Assembly: GCF_009363895.1 (NCBI RefSeq)
Contig: NZ_CP045434.1
Span: forward strand, 1,736,001-1,800,000
DNA length: 64,000 nucleotides
Direction: 5' to 3'
Source of the DNA: Sphingomonas ginsengisoli An et al. 2013
GTDB taxonomy: Bacteria > Pseudomonadota > Alphaproteobacteria > Sphingomonadales > Sphingomonadaceae
The translations under genes were made by a program, and so were the position numbers. The notes below the pieces were generated by a model that was not told the DNA's origin, did no database searches, and worked only from the letters and a program-made list of their open reading frames with translations. Positions 8,751 to 16,924 of the stretch are shown here, piece after piece (positions within the stretch are counted from its first letter, which is position 1; every line of letters begins with the position of its first letter).

Positions 8751-9863
8751 TCAGTCGGCTGCGGCCAACTCGAGACCGGCGGCCACCGTCTTGGCGATCA
8801 CCCCGCCGCCGAGCATGCGGTCGCCGTCGTAGAACACCGCCGACTGACCGGGCGCGACGCCATATTCAGGTGCCAAGAAATGCACCGCGTCGGCCGCGAG
8901 CCGGGCTGGCACCGGCGACGCCAGTGAGCGGACCTTAACCTGGACGTCCCGCTGTTCCTCGCCCAGCCAGTTGAGCTGCTCGACCCGAGCTTCGCGAACG
9001 GCAAGTGCGGCACGCGGCCCGACGACGAGGCGGCGCGTCTCAGGCTCGATGCGAATGACGTAAAGCGGCTCGGCCTGCCCGCCGATTTCGATCCCGCGCC
9101 GCTGCCCGACGGTGAAGTGGATGACGCCCGAATGCGTGCCGAGCACGCGCCCGGCGAGATCGACGATCTCCCCCGGCGCGGCGGTCTCTGGCCTGAGCCG
9201 CTTCACCAGACCGGCATAATTGCCGTCGGGCACGAAACAGATGTCCTGGCTGTCGGGCTTGCCGGCGACCGCGAGGCCAATCTCGGCAGCGAGGGTGCGG
9301 ACGGCGTCCTTGGGCAAGTCGCCGAGCGGAAAGCGGAGGAAATCGAGCTGGTCGCGGGTGGTGCCGTAGAGGAAGTAACTCTGGTCGCGCCGCGGATCCC
9401 GCCCGCGATGAAGTTCAACCCGGCCCGCCTCGACCACCCGCCGGACGTAATGGCCGGTCGCCAGGCAGTCGGCGCCAAGTTCGCGCGCGAAGGTGACGAG
9501 GTCGGTGAACTTCACTCCCTGATTGCACAGTGAGCAGGGTACGGGAGTGCGGCCGCGGGCATAGTCATCGGCGAAGCGGTCGATCACCCCGCTGCGGAAA
9601 CGGCTCTCATAGTCAAGCACGTAATGGGCGATGCCGAGCGCCTCGCAGACCTGCGCGGCATCGTAGATGTCCTGCCCCGCACAGCAACTGCCGCTGCGCT
9701 TCACCGCCTCGCCATGATCGTAGAGCTGAAGCGTTACCCCGATCACTTCCGCGCCAGTGCGGGCGGCGAGCGCGGCGACCACCGAACTGTCGACCCCGCC
9801 CGACATGGCGACGACGATGCGAGCCGCCGCGGCGGGCCGGTTGAGAGCAAAATCCACGGTCAT
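8751..9863 (-). CDS. mnmA: tRNA-specific 2-thiouridylase MnmA
   Basis: Adds sulfur to C2 of the wobble uridine-34 in tRNA(Lys/Glu/Gln), using ATP and a persulfide relay. The 370-residue protein has the PP-loop SGGVDSS at 21-27. The catalytic cysteine is in [13 protein letters not shown] (Cys113), with the second in [10 protein letters not shown], the pair expected for MnmA. GHYVRR and [12 protein letters not shown] are also family landmarks. The start is ATG at 9863. It stands alone; divergent from it are the small ORFs that precede sciP. Confidence 0.96.
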   Translation of the reverse strand: MTVDFALNRPAAAARIVVAMSGGVDSSVVAALAARTGAEVIGVTLQLYDHGEAVKRSGSCCAGQDIYDAAQVCEALGIAHYVLDYESRFRSGVIDRFADDYARGRTPVPCSLCNQGVKFTDLVTFARELGADCLATGHYVRRVVEAGRVELHRGRDPRRDQSYFLYGTTRDQLDFLRFPLGDLPKDAVRTLAAEIGLAVAGKPDSQDICFVPDGNYAGLVKRLRPETAAPGEIVDLAGRVLGTHSGVIHFTVGQRRGIEIGGQAEPLYVIRIEPETRRLVVGPRAALAVREARVEQLNWLGEEQRDVQVKVRSLASPVPARLAADAVHFLAPEYGVAPGQSAVFYDGDRMLGGGVIAKTVAAGLELAAAD

Positions 9864-9936
9864 GAGCGGCGCTTCTTTACGCGAAGTTCACCCTCGTCCG
9901 CTAGGCCCAGCCCATGTGCAGCAGGGACGCCACCCA

Positions 9937-10110
9937 TTGAGCCACGTGCCTACGGCCTTCGTGCCGGCGTTGCCGCTGGCGCCGGAAGAGCAAGCCACGC
10001 TGGTGCGCTTTCTGGCGGGACGCGATTGCGATCGTCCTGTCGCGGTCGAGTGGGTTGGCGCGTTCGCGGCGGTACCAGCGCTTCGTCGTCAAGCTGCCAA
10101 ACAGGAGTAA
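9937..10110 (+). CDS. Possible small protein upstream of sciP
   Basis: An open frame of about 57 residues starting at TTG 9937 (or GTG 9946), with GCAGGG about ten bases upstream. The protein begins (M)SHVPTAFVPALPLAPEE, continues FLAGRDCDRP and ends AAKQE. It has no membrane helix or signal peptide, and I do not recognise a family. Its stop lies two bases before the ATG of the 26-codon ORF, whose ribosome site (AGGAG) is inside this gene's last codons, so the arrangement looks like a compact leader of the sciP transcript. Coding status is uncertain because both starts are non-ATG. Confidence 0.4.
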   Translation: MSHVPTAFVPALPLAPEEQATLVRFLAGRDCDRPVAVEWVGAFAAVPALRRQAAKQE

Positions 10111-10112
10111 CC

Positions 10113-10193
10113 ATGTCGTTTACCAGCCGGTTTCAGCAATCTTTCAATCAATGGCGGGTAAACCTACGGCAGGTCCACCAGAGCGGACATTGA
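10113..10193 (+). CDS. 26-codon mini-ORF with strong ribosome site, just upstream of sciP
   Basis: ATG at 10113 is preceded by AGGAG at optimal spacing. The encoded peptide starts MSFTSRFQQSFNQW and ends HQSGH. It is basic, rich in Gln/Arg/Ser, and has no hydrophobic segment. Its stop is seven bases before the sciP ATG, and the sciP ribosome site (GGAAG) lies between, so its translation could influence sciP expression. It could be a genuine microprotein, a regulatory leader peptide or chance; the strong ribosome site and tight spacing favour translation. Nothing is known of its function. Confidence 0.5.
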   Translation: MSFTSRFQQSFNQWRVNLRQVHQSGH

Positions 10194-10200
10194 GGAAGTA

Positions 10201-10500
10201 ATGTTAGAGAATCAGAAGTTCCGTCCGCATCAGGTGATCGGCCCGCTCGGCGAGCCGCTGACGCTGGACAAGCTTCCGCCGGCCGGCACGACCCGCTGGG
10301 TGGTGCGGCGCAAGGCCGAGGTCGTCGCCGCGGTGGCCGGGGGGCTGCTGACGGTGGACGAGGTCTGTCAGCGCTACAGCCTCAGCCTCGAGGAGTTCGC
10401 CAGCTGGCAGCGCGCGGTCGACCGCAGCGGGATGCCGGGACTGCGCGTAACCCGCATCCAGCACTACCGATCGGTCTACGAACGCCAACAGCGCTATTGA
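10201..10500 (+). CDS. sciP: SciP, CtrA inhibitor (DUF1153)
   Basis: Small helix-turn-helix protein of the DUF1153 family. In Caulobacter, SciP binds CtrA and its target promoters, blocks CtrA-activated transcription early in S phase, and is widely conserved in alphaproteobacteria. The 99-residue protein begins LENQKFRPHQVIGPLGEPLT, continues TTRWVVRRKAEVVAAV and carries the helix-turn-helix LTVDEVCQRYSLSLEEFASW. The ATG at 10201 has GGAAG directly upstream. It is preceded by two tiny ORFs. CtrA itself is not in the window. Confidence 0.93.
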   Translation: MLENQKFRPHQVIGPLGEPLTLDKLPPAGTTRWVVRRKAEVVAAVAGGLLTVDEVCQRYSLSLEEFASWQRAVDRSGMPGLRVTRIQHYRSVYERQQRY

Positions 10501-10550
10501 CGTAGCGCGTTCGTTACGGAACCGTTCCCTGTCCCGGCTGTTGCTGGGGC

Positions 10551-10575
10551 GGAACAAGAAGCATGTAGGTGCGTC
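10551..10575 (+). promoter_or_regulatory. Candidate EcfG-type general stress promoter for the GlsB gene
   Basis: GGAAC at 10551-10555, a 16-base spacer, then CGTC at 10572-10575, one base from the alphaproteobacterial EcfG consensus GGAAC-N16-CGTT. It lies 51 bases before the start codon of a stress-type membrane protein, a typical distance. A second, weaker match (GGAAC 10518-10522, N16, TGTT 10539-10542) lies just upstream. Assignment is by eye only. Confidence 0.5.
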
Positions 10576-10626
10576 TTGTGCCCGTAAGGTCCGCAAACAT
10601 AGCGGATGACACAGGAGGGAACGCAA

Positions 10627-10884
10627 ATGGGTATCATTATCTGGCTCGTCGTCGGCGGCATCTGCGGTTGGCTCGCCAGCCTCGTCATGCGGACCGATGG
10701 TCAGCAGGGCATCATCCTCAACGTCATCGTCGGCATCATCGGCGCGGCGATTGCCGGCTTCCTGCTCGGCGGCGGTGCCGACCTCAACCACGGCATCACC
10801 GTGACCAGCTTCCTGTACTCGCTGCTGGGCGCCATCGTCCTGCTTGCGATCGTGAACCTGGTTCGCCGCGGCAGCGTCCGCTAA
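10627..10884 (+). CDS. GlsB/YeaQ/YmgE family stress-response membrane protein
   Basis: An 85-residue inner-membrane protein of the transglycosylase-associated (GlsB/YeaQ/YmgE) family. It has three hydrophobic helices: MGIIIWLVVGGICGWLAS, then NVIVGIIGAAIAGFLLGGG, then SFLYSLLGAIVLLAIVNLV. The Gly-rich helix pattern and the final RRG are typical. These proteins are usually induced by envelope or general stress; their biochemical role is unknown. The ATG at 10627 has a strong AGGAGG site, favouring it over the in-frame ATG at 10606. Followed by a hairpin terminator. First of three such genes within 1.7 kb. Confidence 0.9.
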   Translation: MGIIIWLVVGGICGWLASLVMRTDGQQGIILNVIVGIIGAAIAGFLLGGGADLNHGITVTSFLYSLLGAIVLLAIVNLVRRGSVR

Positions 10885-10906
10885 CAGCGAACGTCACCAG
10901 TTCGAG

Positions 10907-10934
10907 GGCCGCGCTTCGTCATTGAAGCGCGGCC
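10907..10934 (+). terminator. Hairpin terminator after the first GlsB gene
   Basis: An 11-bp perfect stem (GGCCGCGCTTC, 10907-10917, with its complement at 10924-10934) around a six-base loop, followed by TTCTT. It fits a Rho-independent terminator and separates the GlsB gene from the next small membrane gene. Confidence 0.8.
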
Positions 10935-10956
10935 TTCTTGCGTTTAGGCCCCGCCG

Positions 10957-11232
10957 ATGCCCTGGACCTGGACGCTTATTCTCGTCGGCGGTGCTGCTAT
11001 CGGCTGGCTTGCCAGCGTGATCGGAGCGTTCGACCGACCGCGCAGCATCATCCTGCTGATCGGGCTCGGCATGGTCGGAGCAGCGCTAGGCGCGTTGCTG
11101 CTCGCGCCGCTGTTCGGGACGCGGGTCGACCCCACCGGTTTCTCGCTACCCAATCTGCTGATCGCGCTACTTGGCGCCAATTTCGTACTCGGCGGGGTGA
11201 TCGTCGCGCGCCGCATTCGCCCGCGCGGCTAG
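10957..11232 (+). CDS. Small GlsB-like membrane protein
   Basis: A 91-residue protein with three helices (LILVGGAAIGWLASVIGAF, ILLIGLGMVGAALGALLLAP, LLIALLGANFVLGGVIVARR) and the Gly-rich GlsB/YeaQ layout, but diverged from its neighbour. The ATG at 10957 lacks a strong ribosome site, the closest upstream purine tract being weak. It lies directly downstream of the terminator of the first GlsB gene. Its TAG stop shares CTAG (11229-11232) with the convergent SIMPL gene. Family assignment is moderately sure. Confidence 0.78.
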   Translation: MPWTWTLILVGGAAIGWLASVIGAFDRPRSIILLIGLGMVGAALGALLLAPLFGTRVDPTGFSLPNLLIALLGANFVLGGVIVARRIRPRG

Positions 11233-11939
11233 CGCAATTCAAAACTCATCTGCAGCGTCACCGATAGCTGCTGCTCGCCCGGCACGATCTCGGTGTCGGC
11301 GGCGCGGGCGGTCCGCATCATCGCCATCGGCACCGGCCCCACCGGCGCTGCGCCGCCCTCACTGACCGAAACCAGCCGGATCACCTGCATCCCAAGCGAG
11401 CGCGCGTAGAGCGCAGCGCGAGCGCGACCGACCGCGAGCGCCTTGGTCCGAGCCTCGTCTAGCGCAGCCTCGGGCTTGTCGATGGTGAGATTAGGCCCGC
11501 TGATCTGGTTGGCACCTTGCGCCACCAGCGCGTCGATGATCGCGCCCGAGGTGCGGATATCGCGGAAGCGCACGCTCAGCTGGTTGCTCGCCTGATAGCC
11601 GGTCAGGCGCGGCGGCTGGCCCTCGGCATAGACGTAGTCAGGATTGAGATTGACCGAGCTGGTCTGGACGTCGCGCTCGGCCACCCCAGCGCGGCGAACT
11701 GCCGCGCGGACGCGCTCGACTCGCGCGGCATTCTGCGCCAGCGCATCGGACGCATTGACGGCGCGGGTGACGACACCGGTGGTGATGATCGCCACATCGG
11801 GCACCCGCGACACCTCACCGGTGGCGGCGATGTCGAGGCGGGTCCCTCCGAGAGCGACCGCCGACGCCGATTGCGCGGCCGCCGGCGCACTCGCACTGAC
11901 GAAGCTCAGGGCCAAAATCAGGCAGGCGGTGCGCATCAT
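11229..11939 (-). CDS. SIMPL domain (DUF541) periplasmic protein
   Basis: A 236-residue secreted protein of the SIMPL/DUF541 family (BP26/OMP28, YggE). Members are linked to oxidative-stress defence and form channel-like oligomers in Brucella; the exact role is unsettled. A signal peptide (MMRTACLILALSFVSASAPAAA-QS) precedes TRLDIAATGEVSRVPDVAII, ERDVQTSSVNLNPDYVY and the C-terminal QLSVTLQMSFEL. Start chosen at ATG 11939, seven bases after GGAG; a longer frame to 12002 would put a charged tail before the signal peptide. It sits between GlsB-type genes, suggesting an envelope-stress neighbourhood. Confidence 0.9.
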   Translation of the reverse strand: MMRTACLILALSFVSASAPAAAQSASAVALGGTRLDIAATGEVSRVPDVAIITTGVVTRAVNASDALAQNAARVERVRAAVRRAGVAERDVQTSSVNLNPDYVYAEGQPPRLTGYQASNQLSVRFRDIRTSGAIIDALVAQGANQISGPNLTIDKPEAALDEARTKALAVGRARAALYARSLGMQVIRLVSVSEGGAAPVGPVPMAMMRTARAADTEIVPGEQQLSVTLQMSFELR

Positions 11940-12011
11940 TTCATTTCTCCAGCGGGATACGGCTCGGTTGTGCCGCGCCCCGAATGGAGGGAAGATGAAC
12001 AAGCCTTGCCC

Positions 12012-12278
12012 CTAGAGGCGGCGGCGGCCGGCGATCAGGCGATAGAGGAACAGGATGATGAACGCACCGACGACCGCGGCGACGAAACCGGCATTCTGGT
12101 CGGGGCGATAAAGACCGAGGATCTGGCCGAGGAATTTGGCCAGCAGCGCGCCGGCGATGCCGAGCAGGATGGTGATCAGGCATCCGCCAGGATCTTTCCC
12201 CGGCATCAATAACTTGGCGATCGCGCCGGCCAGGAGGCCGATCACGATGGTCCCGATGATCCCATGATCTCCGATCAT
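12012..12278 (-). CDS. GlsB/YeaQ/YmgE family stress-response membrane protein
   Basis: An 88-residue membrane protein close to the GlsB/YeaQ consensus: IIGTIVIGLLAGAIAKLLMPG, the GGCLITILLGIAGALLAKFLG helix with its family Gly spacing, and GFVAAVVGAFIILFLYRLI. The ATG at 12278 has AGGAG six bases upstream; a longer frame to 12335 is less likely. Third GlsB-type gene in the cluster and divergent from the RND adaptor. A near-consensus EcfG promoter lies about 60 bases upstream. Confidence 0.92.
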   Translation of the reverse strand: MIGDHGIIGTIVIGLLAGAIAKLLMPGKDPGGCLITILLGIAGALLAKFLGQILGLYRPDQNAGFVAAVVGAFIILFLYRLIAGRRRL

Positions 12279-12339
12279 TGTCGCTCCTTCATCAAGGCCG
12301 CGGACCGTGCGCCGCGCCGTCGTCCATCTGCCCAAGCGA

Positions 12340-12364
12340 AACGACGGTTGGCAACACTGGTGCC
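12340..12364 (-). promoter_or_regulatory. Candidate EcfG-type promoter for the minus-strand GlsB gene
   Basis: Read on the minus strand: GGCAC (12364-12360), 16 bases, then CGTT (12343-12340), one mismatch from GGAAC-N16-CGTT. It is 62 bases before the GlsB start at 12278. Finding similar motifs before two GlsB genes supports, but does not prove, stress-sigma control. Confidence 0.42.
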
Positions 12365-12489
12365 ACCGTTCATCGAAGAATCATTGCTGCACCGACATCA
12401 TCGAGGCCTGTTGCCCTGACTGCTTTACTGAAGTAATACAGCTTTGCTCGGTGCAATTGCCACACGGCACAGGAAGAAAGACGTTGGAC

Positions 12490-13683
12490 ATGAATCGCGA
12501 GACCAGGCTCGATCGCTCGGACACGCTGGTCGTGGTCGACCGCTCGCGGCGTAACCGCAATCTGGCGGTGGGCGCGATTGTCGCGGTGGCGGTGTTGCTG
12601 CTCGCCTATCTGCTGATGAGCGATTCGCGCAAAGCAACGCCGCAGGGTTCGACCGCAGCCGGCACCGCTGCCAACGGCAAGGGCGGGCAAATCCCGACCG
12701 TAACCGTGGTCGTCCCGGGCCGCAGCCAAGTCGGGCGCGTCATCTCCGCCACGGGCGCGATCGCGGCTCGCCGCGACCAACCGGTCGGTGCCGCGGGCAG
12801 CGGCGGCCGGGTCACCGCGGTTCTGGTCGATGCGGGCAGCTGGGTGAATGCCGGGCAGACGCTGGCGACCGTCGATCGCTCGGTGCAGACCCAGACGGCG
12901 GCGCAATTGTCCGCCGCGGTCGATAGCGCGCGCGCTTCGGCCGAGCTGGCACAAGCCAATTACGACCGCGCCGCCGCGCTGGTGAACCGCGGCTTCATCT
13001 CCAAGGCAGAGCTCGAGAGCCGCCGCGCGACGCTCGATCAGGCGCGCGCGCAAATCCGCGTCTCGCAGGCGCAGCTCGGCGCGACCCGCGCGGGCATCGG
13101 CCTGCTCGACATCAAGGCGCCGACGAGCGGCCTGGTCCTCCAGCGCAATCTCGAGGTCGGCCAGGTAATCGGCGCCGGCAGCCAGAGCCTGTTCCGGATC
13201 GCCAAGGGCGGCGAGATGGAGATGCGCGCGCAGGTCAGCCAGCAGGATCTCGCCGCCATCCGAGTCGGCCTCCCCGCGACGGTTACGCCAATCGGGGCGC
13301 AGCGCGGTGTCAGCGGCAGCGTCTGGCAGGTTGCGCCAGTGATCGACCCCACCAGCCGCCTTGGCGAAGTAAGGATCGCGATCCCCTACTCGACCGACAT
13401 TCGCCCGGGTGGGTTCGCCGATGCGCGCGTCGCCGCCGGCGCGACCACCGCGCCGGTGCTGCCGCAAAGCGCGGTGCTGTCCGACGCCGACGGCAACTAC
13501 GTCTACATCGTCAATGCCAAGAACGAAGTCGAACGGCGCGCGATCAAGCTCGGCGACGTCAACGATGCCGGCGTCACCGTGGCGCAGGGCCTGGACGGCA
13601 GCGAAGCCGTGGTCCTCTCGGCCGGGCCGTTCCTCAACCCCGGCCAGAAGGTCAGCCCGCGCCGCCAGGCGGCGGCTCGCTAA
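12490..13683 (+). CDS. RND efflux periplasmic adaptor (membrane fusion protein)
   Basis: Periplasmic adaptor that joins the RND pump encoded next door to an outer-membrane channel. It has 397 residues: a cytoplasmic N-tail, a signal-anchor helix LAVGAIVAVAVLLLAYLLM (about 26-44), the lipoyl/barrel-sandwich halves around GSGGRVTAVLVDAGSWVNAG and IKAPTSGLVLQRNLEVGQ, an alpha-hairpin of heptads between them, and beta-barrel and membrane-proximal domains (PQSAVLSDADGNYVYIVN). ATG 12490 is used; a TTG at 12484 sits better behind AGGAAG (seven bases) and could be the true start, adding two residues. No outer-membrane channel gene is present in the window. Confidence 0.92.
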   Translation: MNRETRLDRSDTLVVVDRSRRNRNLAVGAIVAVAVLLLAYLLMSDSRKATPQGSTAAGTAANGKGGQIPTVTVVVPGRSQVGRVISATGAIAARRDQPVGAAGSGGRVTAVLVDAGSWVNAGQTLATVDRSVQTQTAAQLSAAVDSARASAELAQANYDRAAALVNRGFISKAELESRRATLDQARAQIRVSQAQLGATRAGIGLLDIKAPTSGLVLQRNLEVGQVIGAGSQSLFRIAKGGEMEMRAQVSQQDLAAIRVGLPATVTPIGAQRGVSGSVWQVAPVIDPTSRLGEVRIAIPYSTDIRPGGFADARVAAGATTAPVLPQSAVLSDADGNYVYIVNAKNEVERRAIKLGDVNDAGVTVAQGLDGSEAVVLSAGPFLNPGQKVSPRRQAAAR

Positions 13684-13707
13684 GCCTCAGGCTCAAAGGA
13701 CGGACCG

Positions 13708-16700
13708 ATGAGTTTCCGCAATATTTCCGCCTGGTGCATCCGCAACCCGGTGCCGCCGATCGTGCTGTTCATCGGGCTGCTGCTGGCCGGCCTGGTCGCC
13801 TTCAGCCGGATGGAGGTGAACAACAACCCGGACGTCGACTTCCCGATCGCCTTCGTCTCGATCTCGCAGCCGGGCGCCGCTCCGTCGGAGATGGAGAATC
13901 AGGTCACCCAGAAGGTCGAAGCCGCGCTTCGCGGCGTGAACGGAGTCGACGAGATCAACTCCACCGTCCGCGAGGGCAGCAGCCAGACTTCCGTCCAATT
14001 CGTGATCGGAACTCCGATCGACCGTGCGGTCGAGGACATGCGCAACGCCATCTCGCAAATCCGCAGCGACCTGCCCGACGGCATCCTCGAACCGCAGGTG
14101 CAGCGCGTCGACACTTCGGGCGACCCGATCCTGTTCGCCGCCGCCGAAACCAACGACATGAGCCTCGAGCAGCTCAGCTGGTACATCGACAATAATGTCA
14201 GCCGGCGCTTGCTGTCGGTCGAGGGCGTCGCTGCGGTGAGCCGCGAAGGCGGGGTCGACCGCGAGATCAAGGTCATCCTCGATCCCGCCGCGCTCCAGGC
14301 GCAGGGCATCACCGCCGCACAGGTCAACCAGCAGCTGCGGCAGACCAATATCAACGCCACCGGTGGACGCGCCGAAGTGGCCGGGTCCGAACAATCGGTC
14401 CGCGTGCTTGGCAACGCCAAGGACGCTTACGCGCTGTCGCAATCGATGGTCGCGGTCGGCGGCGGGCGGATGGTTCGGCTGGCCGATCTGGGTCAGGTCA
14501 AGGATAGCTATTCCGAGCAGCGCTCGATGGCCAAGATGAACGGCCGGCAGGTGATCAGCTTCAACGTCAGTCGCGCCCGCGGCTCGTCGGAAGTCACCGT
14601 CTACGACAATGCCTGGAAGGAATTGCACAAGATCGAGGCGGAGAATCCGCGCATCAAGTTCCGCGAGATCGTCAACCAGGTCCAATATACCAAGGACCAG
14701 TATAAATCGGCGATGCACGGCCTGATCGAGGGCGCGGTGCTGGCGGTGCTGGTGGTGCTGCTGTTCCTTCGCGACATCCGCGCGACGCTGATTTCGGCGC
14801 TGGCGATCCCGCTCTCGGCAATCCCTGCCTTCTGGTTCATGGACCTGATGGGGATTACCCTGAACGGGCTGTCGCTGCTCGCGCTGAGCCTGGTGGCAGG
14901 TGTTCTGGTCGACGACGCAATCGTGGAAATCGAGAACATCGTCCGCCACATGCGAATGGGTAAAACCGCCTGGCAGGCGTCGATCGACGCCGCCGACGAG
15001 ATCGGGCTGGCGGTGCTGGCGACAACCATGGCGATCGTCGCGGTGTTCCTGCCGGTCGCGCTGATGCCTGGCATCTCGGGCCAGTTCTTCAAGAGCTTCG
15101 GCTATACGGTCGTAATCGCGGTGCTAATGAGCCTGCTAGTCGCCCGCATGATCACGCCGCTGATCGCGGCTTATTTCCTGAAGTCGCACGGCGAGGAGCC
15201 GCATGCCGCTGGCGCGGTGATGGATCGCTATCTGTCGGTACTCAAGTGGAGCATCGACGACAGCAAGGCGCGCGCCTATCGCGCCGAGCGCCGCCCGACC
15301 ATCGGCAACAAGCTCAAGTCGCTGATCTACGATCACCGGCTCTACATGGTCGGCATCGGGTTCGGCGCGCTGGCGCTGACGGTAGTGCTCTTCTCGACCC
15401 TGTCGATGACCTTCCAGCCGGCGGTCAACGTCGATTACAGCCGGGCGCGCATCAACCTGCCGCCGGGAACGACGCTGCAGCAAACCGAGCAGGTCGCCGA
15501 CCGGGTCGCGGCCATCGTCAGCCAGGATCCCTCCGTCGAGCGCGTGTTCGAGCGGATCAGCGTCGGTTCGGCGTCGGTGAACATCGTCCTCAAGCCCGAC
15601 CGCAAGGTCACCTCGACCCAGTTCGAGCGCAACCTGACTCCCAAGCTCGCGGCGATCCCCGATGCTCGCGTCAACTTCCAGAGCCAGATGGGCGGCGGCC
15701 CCGACGGCGGTTCGGGCGGCCGCGACATCACCATCTTCCTCGGCGGCGACAATCCCGACCTGCTCGAGCAGACCGCCAACAAGATTGCCGACGAGATGGC
15801 GACGATCCCTGAACTGCGCGCACCGCGCACGCAGGGCGACCTCGTTCGGCCCGAGATCCAGATCAAGCCGCGATTCGACCTCGCCGCCAATCTCGGCGTG
15901 ACGACCGCAGCGCTAAGCAACACGATCCGCATCGCGACCATCGGCGACATCGATCAGAACAGCGCCAAGTTCAGCCTGGCCGATCGTCAGGTCCCGATCC
16001 GCGTAGCGCTGAGCGAATATCAGCGCCGCGACCTGTCGACGCTCGAGAATCTGCCGGTGCCCACCACCAGCGGCGGCTCGGTGCCACTGAAGGCCGTGTC
16101 GGAAATCGTCTTCGGTGCTGGCCCGACGACGGTCCAGCGGACCAATCAGGTGCGTCGCATCGCCGTCGGCGCCGATCTGGCCCCCGGCGTGGTCAGCGGT
16201 GACGCCTACAAGAAGGTCTACGAACTCCCGACCCTCAAGCACCTGCCCGATGGAGTGACCAAGCTCAGTCTCGGCGACCAGAAGTGGCAGGCGGAACTGC
16301 TCTTCTACTTCGCCATCGCCCTAATCAGCGGCGTGTTGCTGGTGTTCGCGGTGCTGGTGCTGCTCTACCGCCGGTTCCTCGCCCCGTTCGTCAACATGGG
16401 TTCGCTTCTGCTCGCCCCGCTGGGCGCGGCGGTGGCGCTTCACGTCACCGGCAACCCGGTCAGCCTCCCAGTGCTGATCGGAATCCTGATGCTGTTCGGG
16501 ATCGTCGCCAAGAACTCGATCCTGCTGGTCGATTTCGCGGTGGAGATGATGAACCACGGCGTGCCCAAGGACGAATCGATCATCGAGGCGGGTCACAAGC
16601 GTGCCCAGCCGATCGTGATGACCACAGTCGCGATGGTCGCGGGCATGATCCCGATTGCGGTGTCGCTCAGCGGCGACGCGAGCTGGCGGGCGCCGATGGG

Positions 16701-16893
16701 CGTGGTGGTGATCGGCGGCCTGCTGTTCTCGACACTGCTGACGCTGGTGCTGGTGCCGAGCTATTTCTCGATCGCGATCAGCCTCGAGACCCGCATCGCG
16801 CGACTGTTCAAGCGGGTGATCGGCGACAGCGCCCACACGCTCCCCGAGGGCACGATTCCCTATCAGGGCGGAGCGCCGCAGCCGGCGGAGTGA
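13708..16893 (+). CDS. RND multidrug efflux pump, inner-membrane permease
   Basis: Proton-driven exporter of the hydrophobe/amphiphile RND family; 1061 residues, the normal size. It starts MSFRNISAWCIRNPVPPIV; after the first helix come the porter domain, then the proton-relay helix GVLVDDAIVEIENIVRHM with paired Asp residues. The second half repeats the fold and ends with LMLFGIVAKNSILLVDFAV, which carries the conserved Lys, and MTTVAMVAGMIPIAVSL. Closest in style to MdtB/MdtC or VexF-type pumps; the substrate is not predictable. It follows the adaptor by 24 bases with a ribosome-site-like AAAGGA. Confidence 0.95.
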   Translation: MSFRNISAWCIRNPVPPIVLFIGLLLAGLVAFSRMEVNNNPDVDFPIAFVSISQPGAAPSEMENQVTQKVEAALRGVNGVDEINSTVREGSSQTSVQFVIGTPIDRAVEDMRNAISQIRSDLPDGILEPQVQRVDTSGDPILFAAAETNDMSLEQLSWYIDNNVSRRLLSVEGVAAVSREGGVDREIKVILDPAALQAQGITAAQVNQQLRQTNINATGGRAEVAGSEQSVRVLGNAKDAYALSQSMVAVGGGRMVRLADLGQVKDSYSEQRSMAKMNGRQVISFNVSRARGSSEVTVYDNAWKELHKIEAENPRIKFREIVNQVQYTKDQYKSAMHGLIEGAVLAVLVVLLFLRDIRATLISALAIPLSAIPAFWFMDLMGITLNGLSLLALSLVAGVLVDDAIVEIENIVRHMRMGKTAWQASIDAADEIGLAVLATTMAIVAVFLPVALMPGISGQFFKSFGYTVVIAVLMSLLVARMITPLIAAYFLKSHGEEPHAAGAVMDRYLSVLKWSIDDSKARAYRAERRPTIGNKLKSLIYDHRLYMVGIGFGALALTVVLFSTLSMTFQPAVNVDYSRARINLPPGTTLQQTEQVADRVAAIVSQDPSVERVFERISVGSASVNIVLKPDRKVTSTQFERNLTPKLAAIPDARVNFQSQMGGGPDGGSGGRDITIFLGGDNPDLLEQTANKIADEMATIPELRAPRTQGDLVRPEIQIKPRFDLAANLGVTTAALSNTIRIATIGDIDQNSAKFSLADRQVPIRVALSEYQRRDLSTLENLPVPTTSGGSVPLKAVSEIVFGAGPTTVQRTNQVRRIAVGADLAPGVVSGDAYKKVYELPTLKHLPDGVTKLSLGDQKWQAELLFYFAIALISGVLLVFAVLVLLYRRFLAPFVNMGSLLLAPLGAAVALHVTGNPVSLPVLIGILMLFGIVAKNSILLVDFAVEMMNHGVPKDESIIEAGHKRAQPIVMTTVAMVAGMIPIAVSLSGDASWRAPMGVVVIGGLLFSTLLTLVLVPSYFSIAISLETRIARLFKRVIGDSAHTLPEGTIPYQGGAPQPAE

Positions 16894-16924
16894 ACCGACG
16901 GGCGGCTCGGCGATTAATGTGGTG

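Noticed and set aside
13693..14949. Minus-strand frame opposite the RND pump
   Set aside because: Antisense shadow of a gene with full family motifs; no ribosome site and no protein family.
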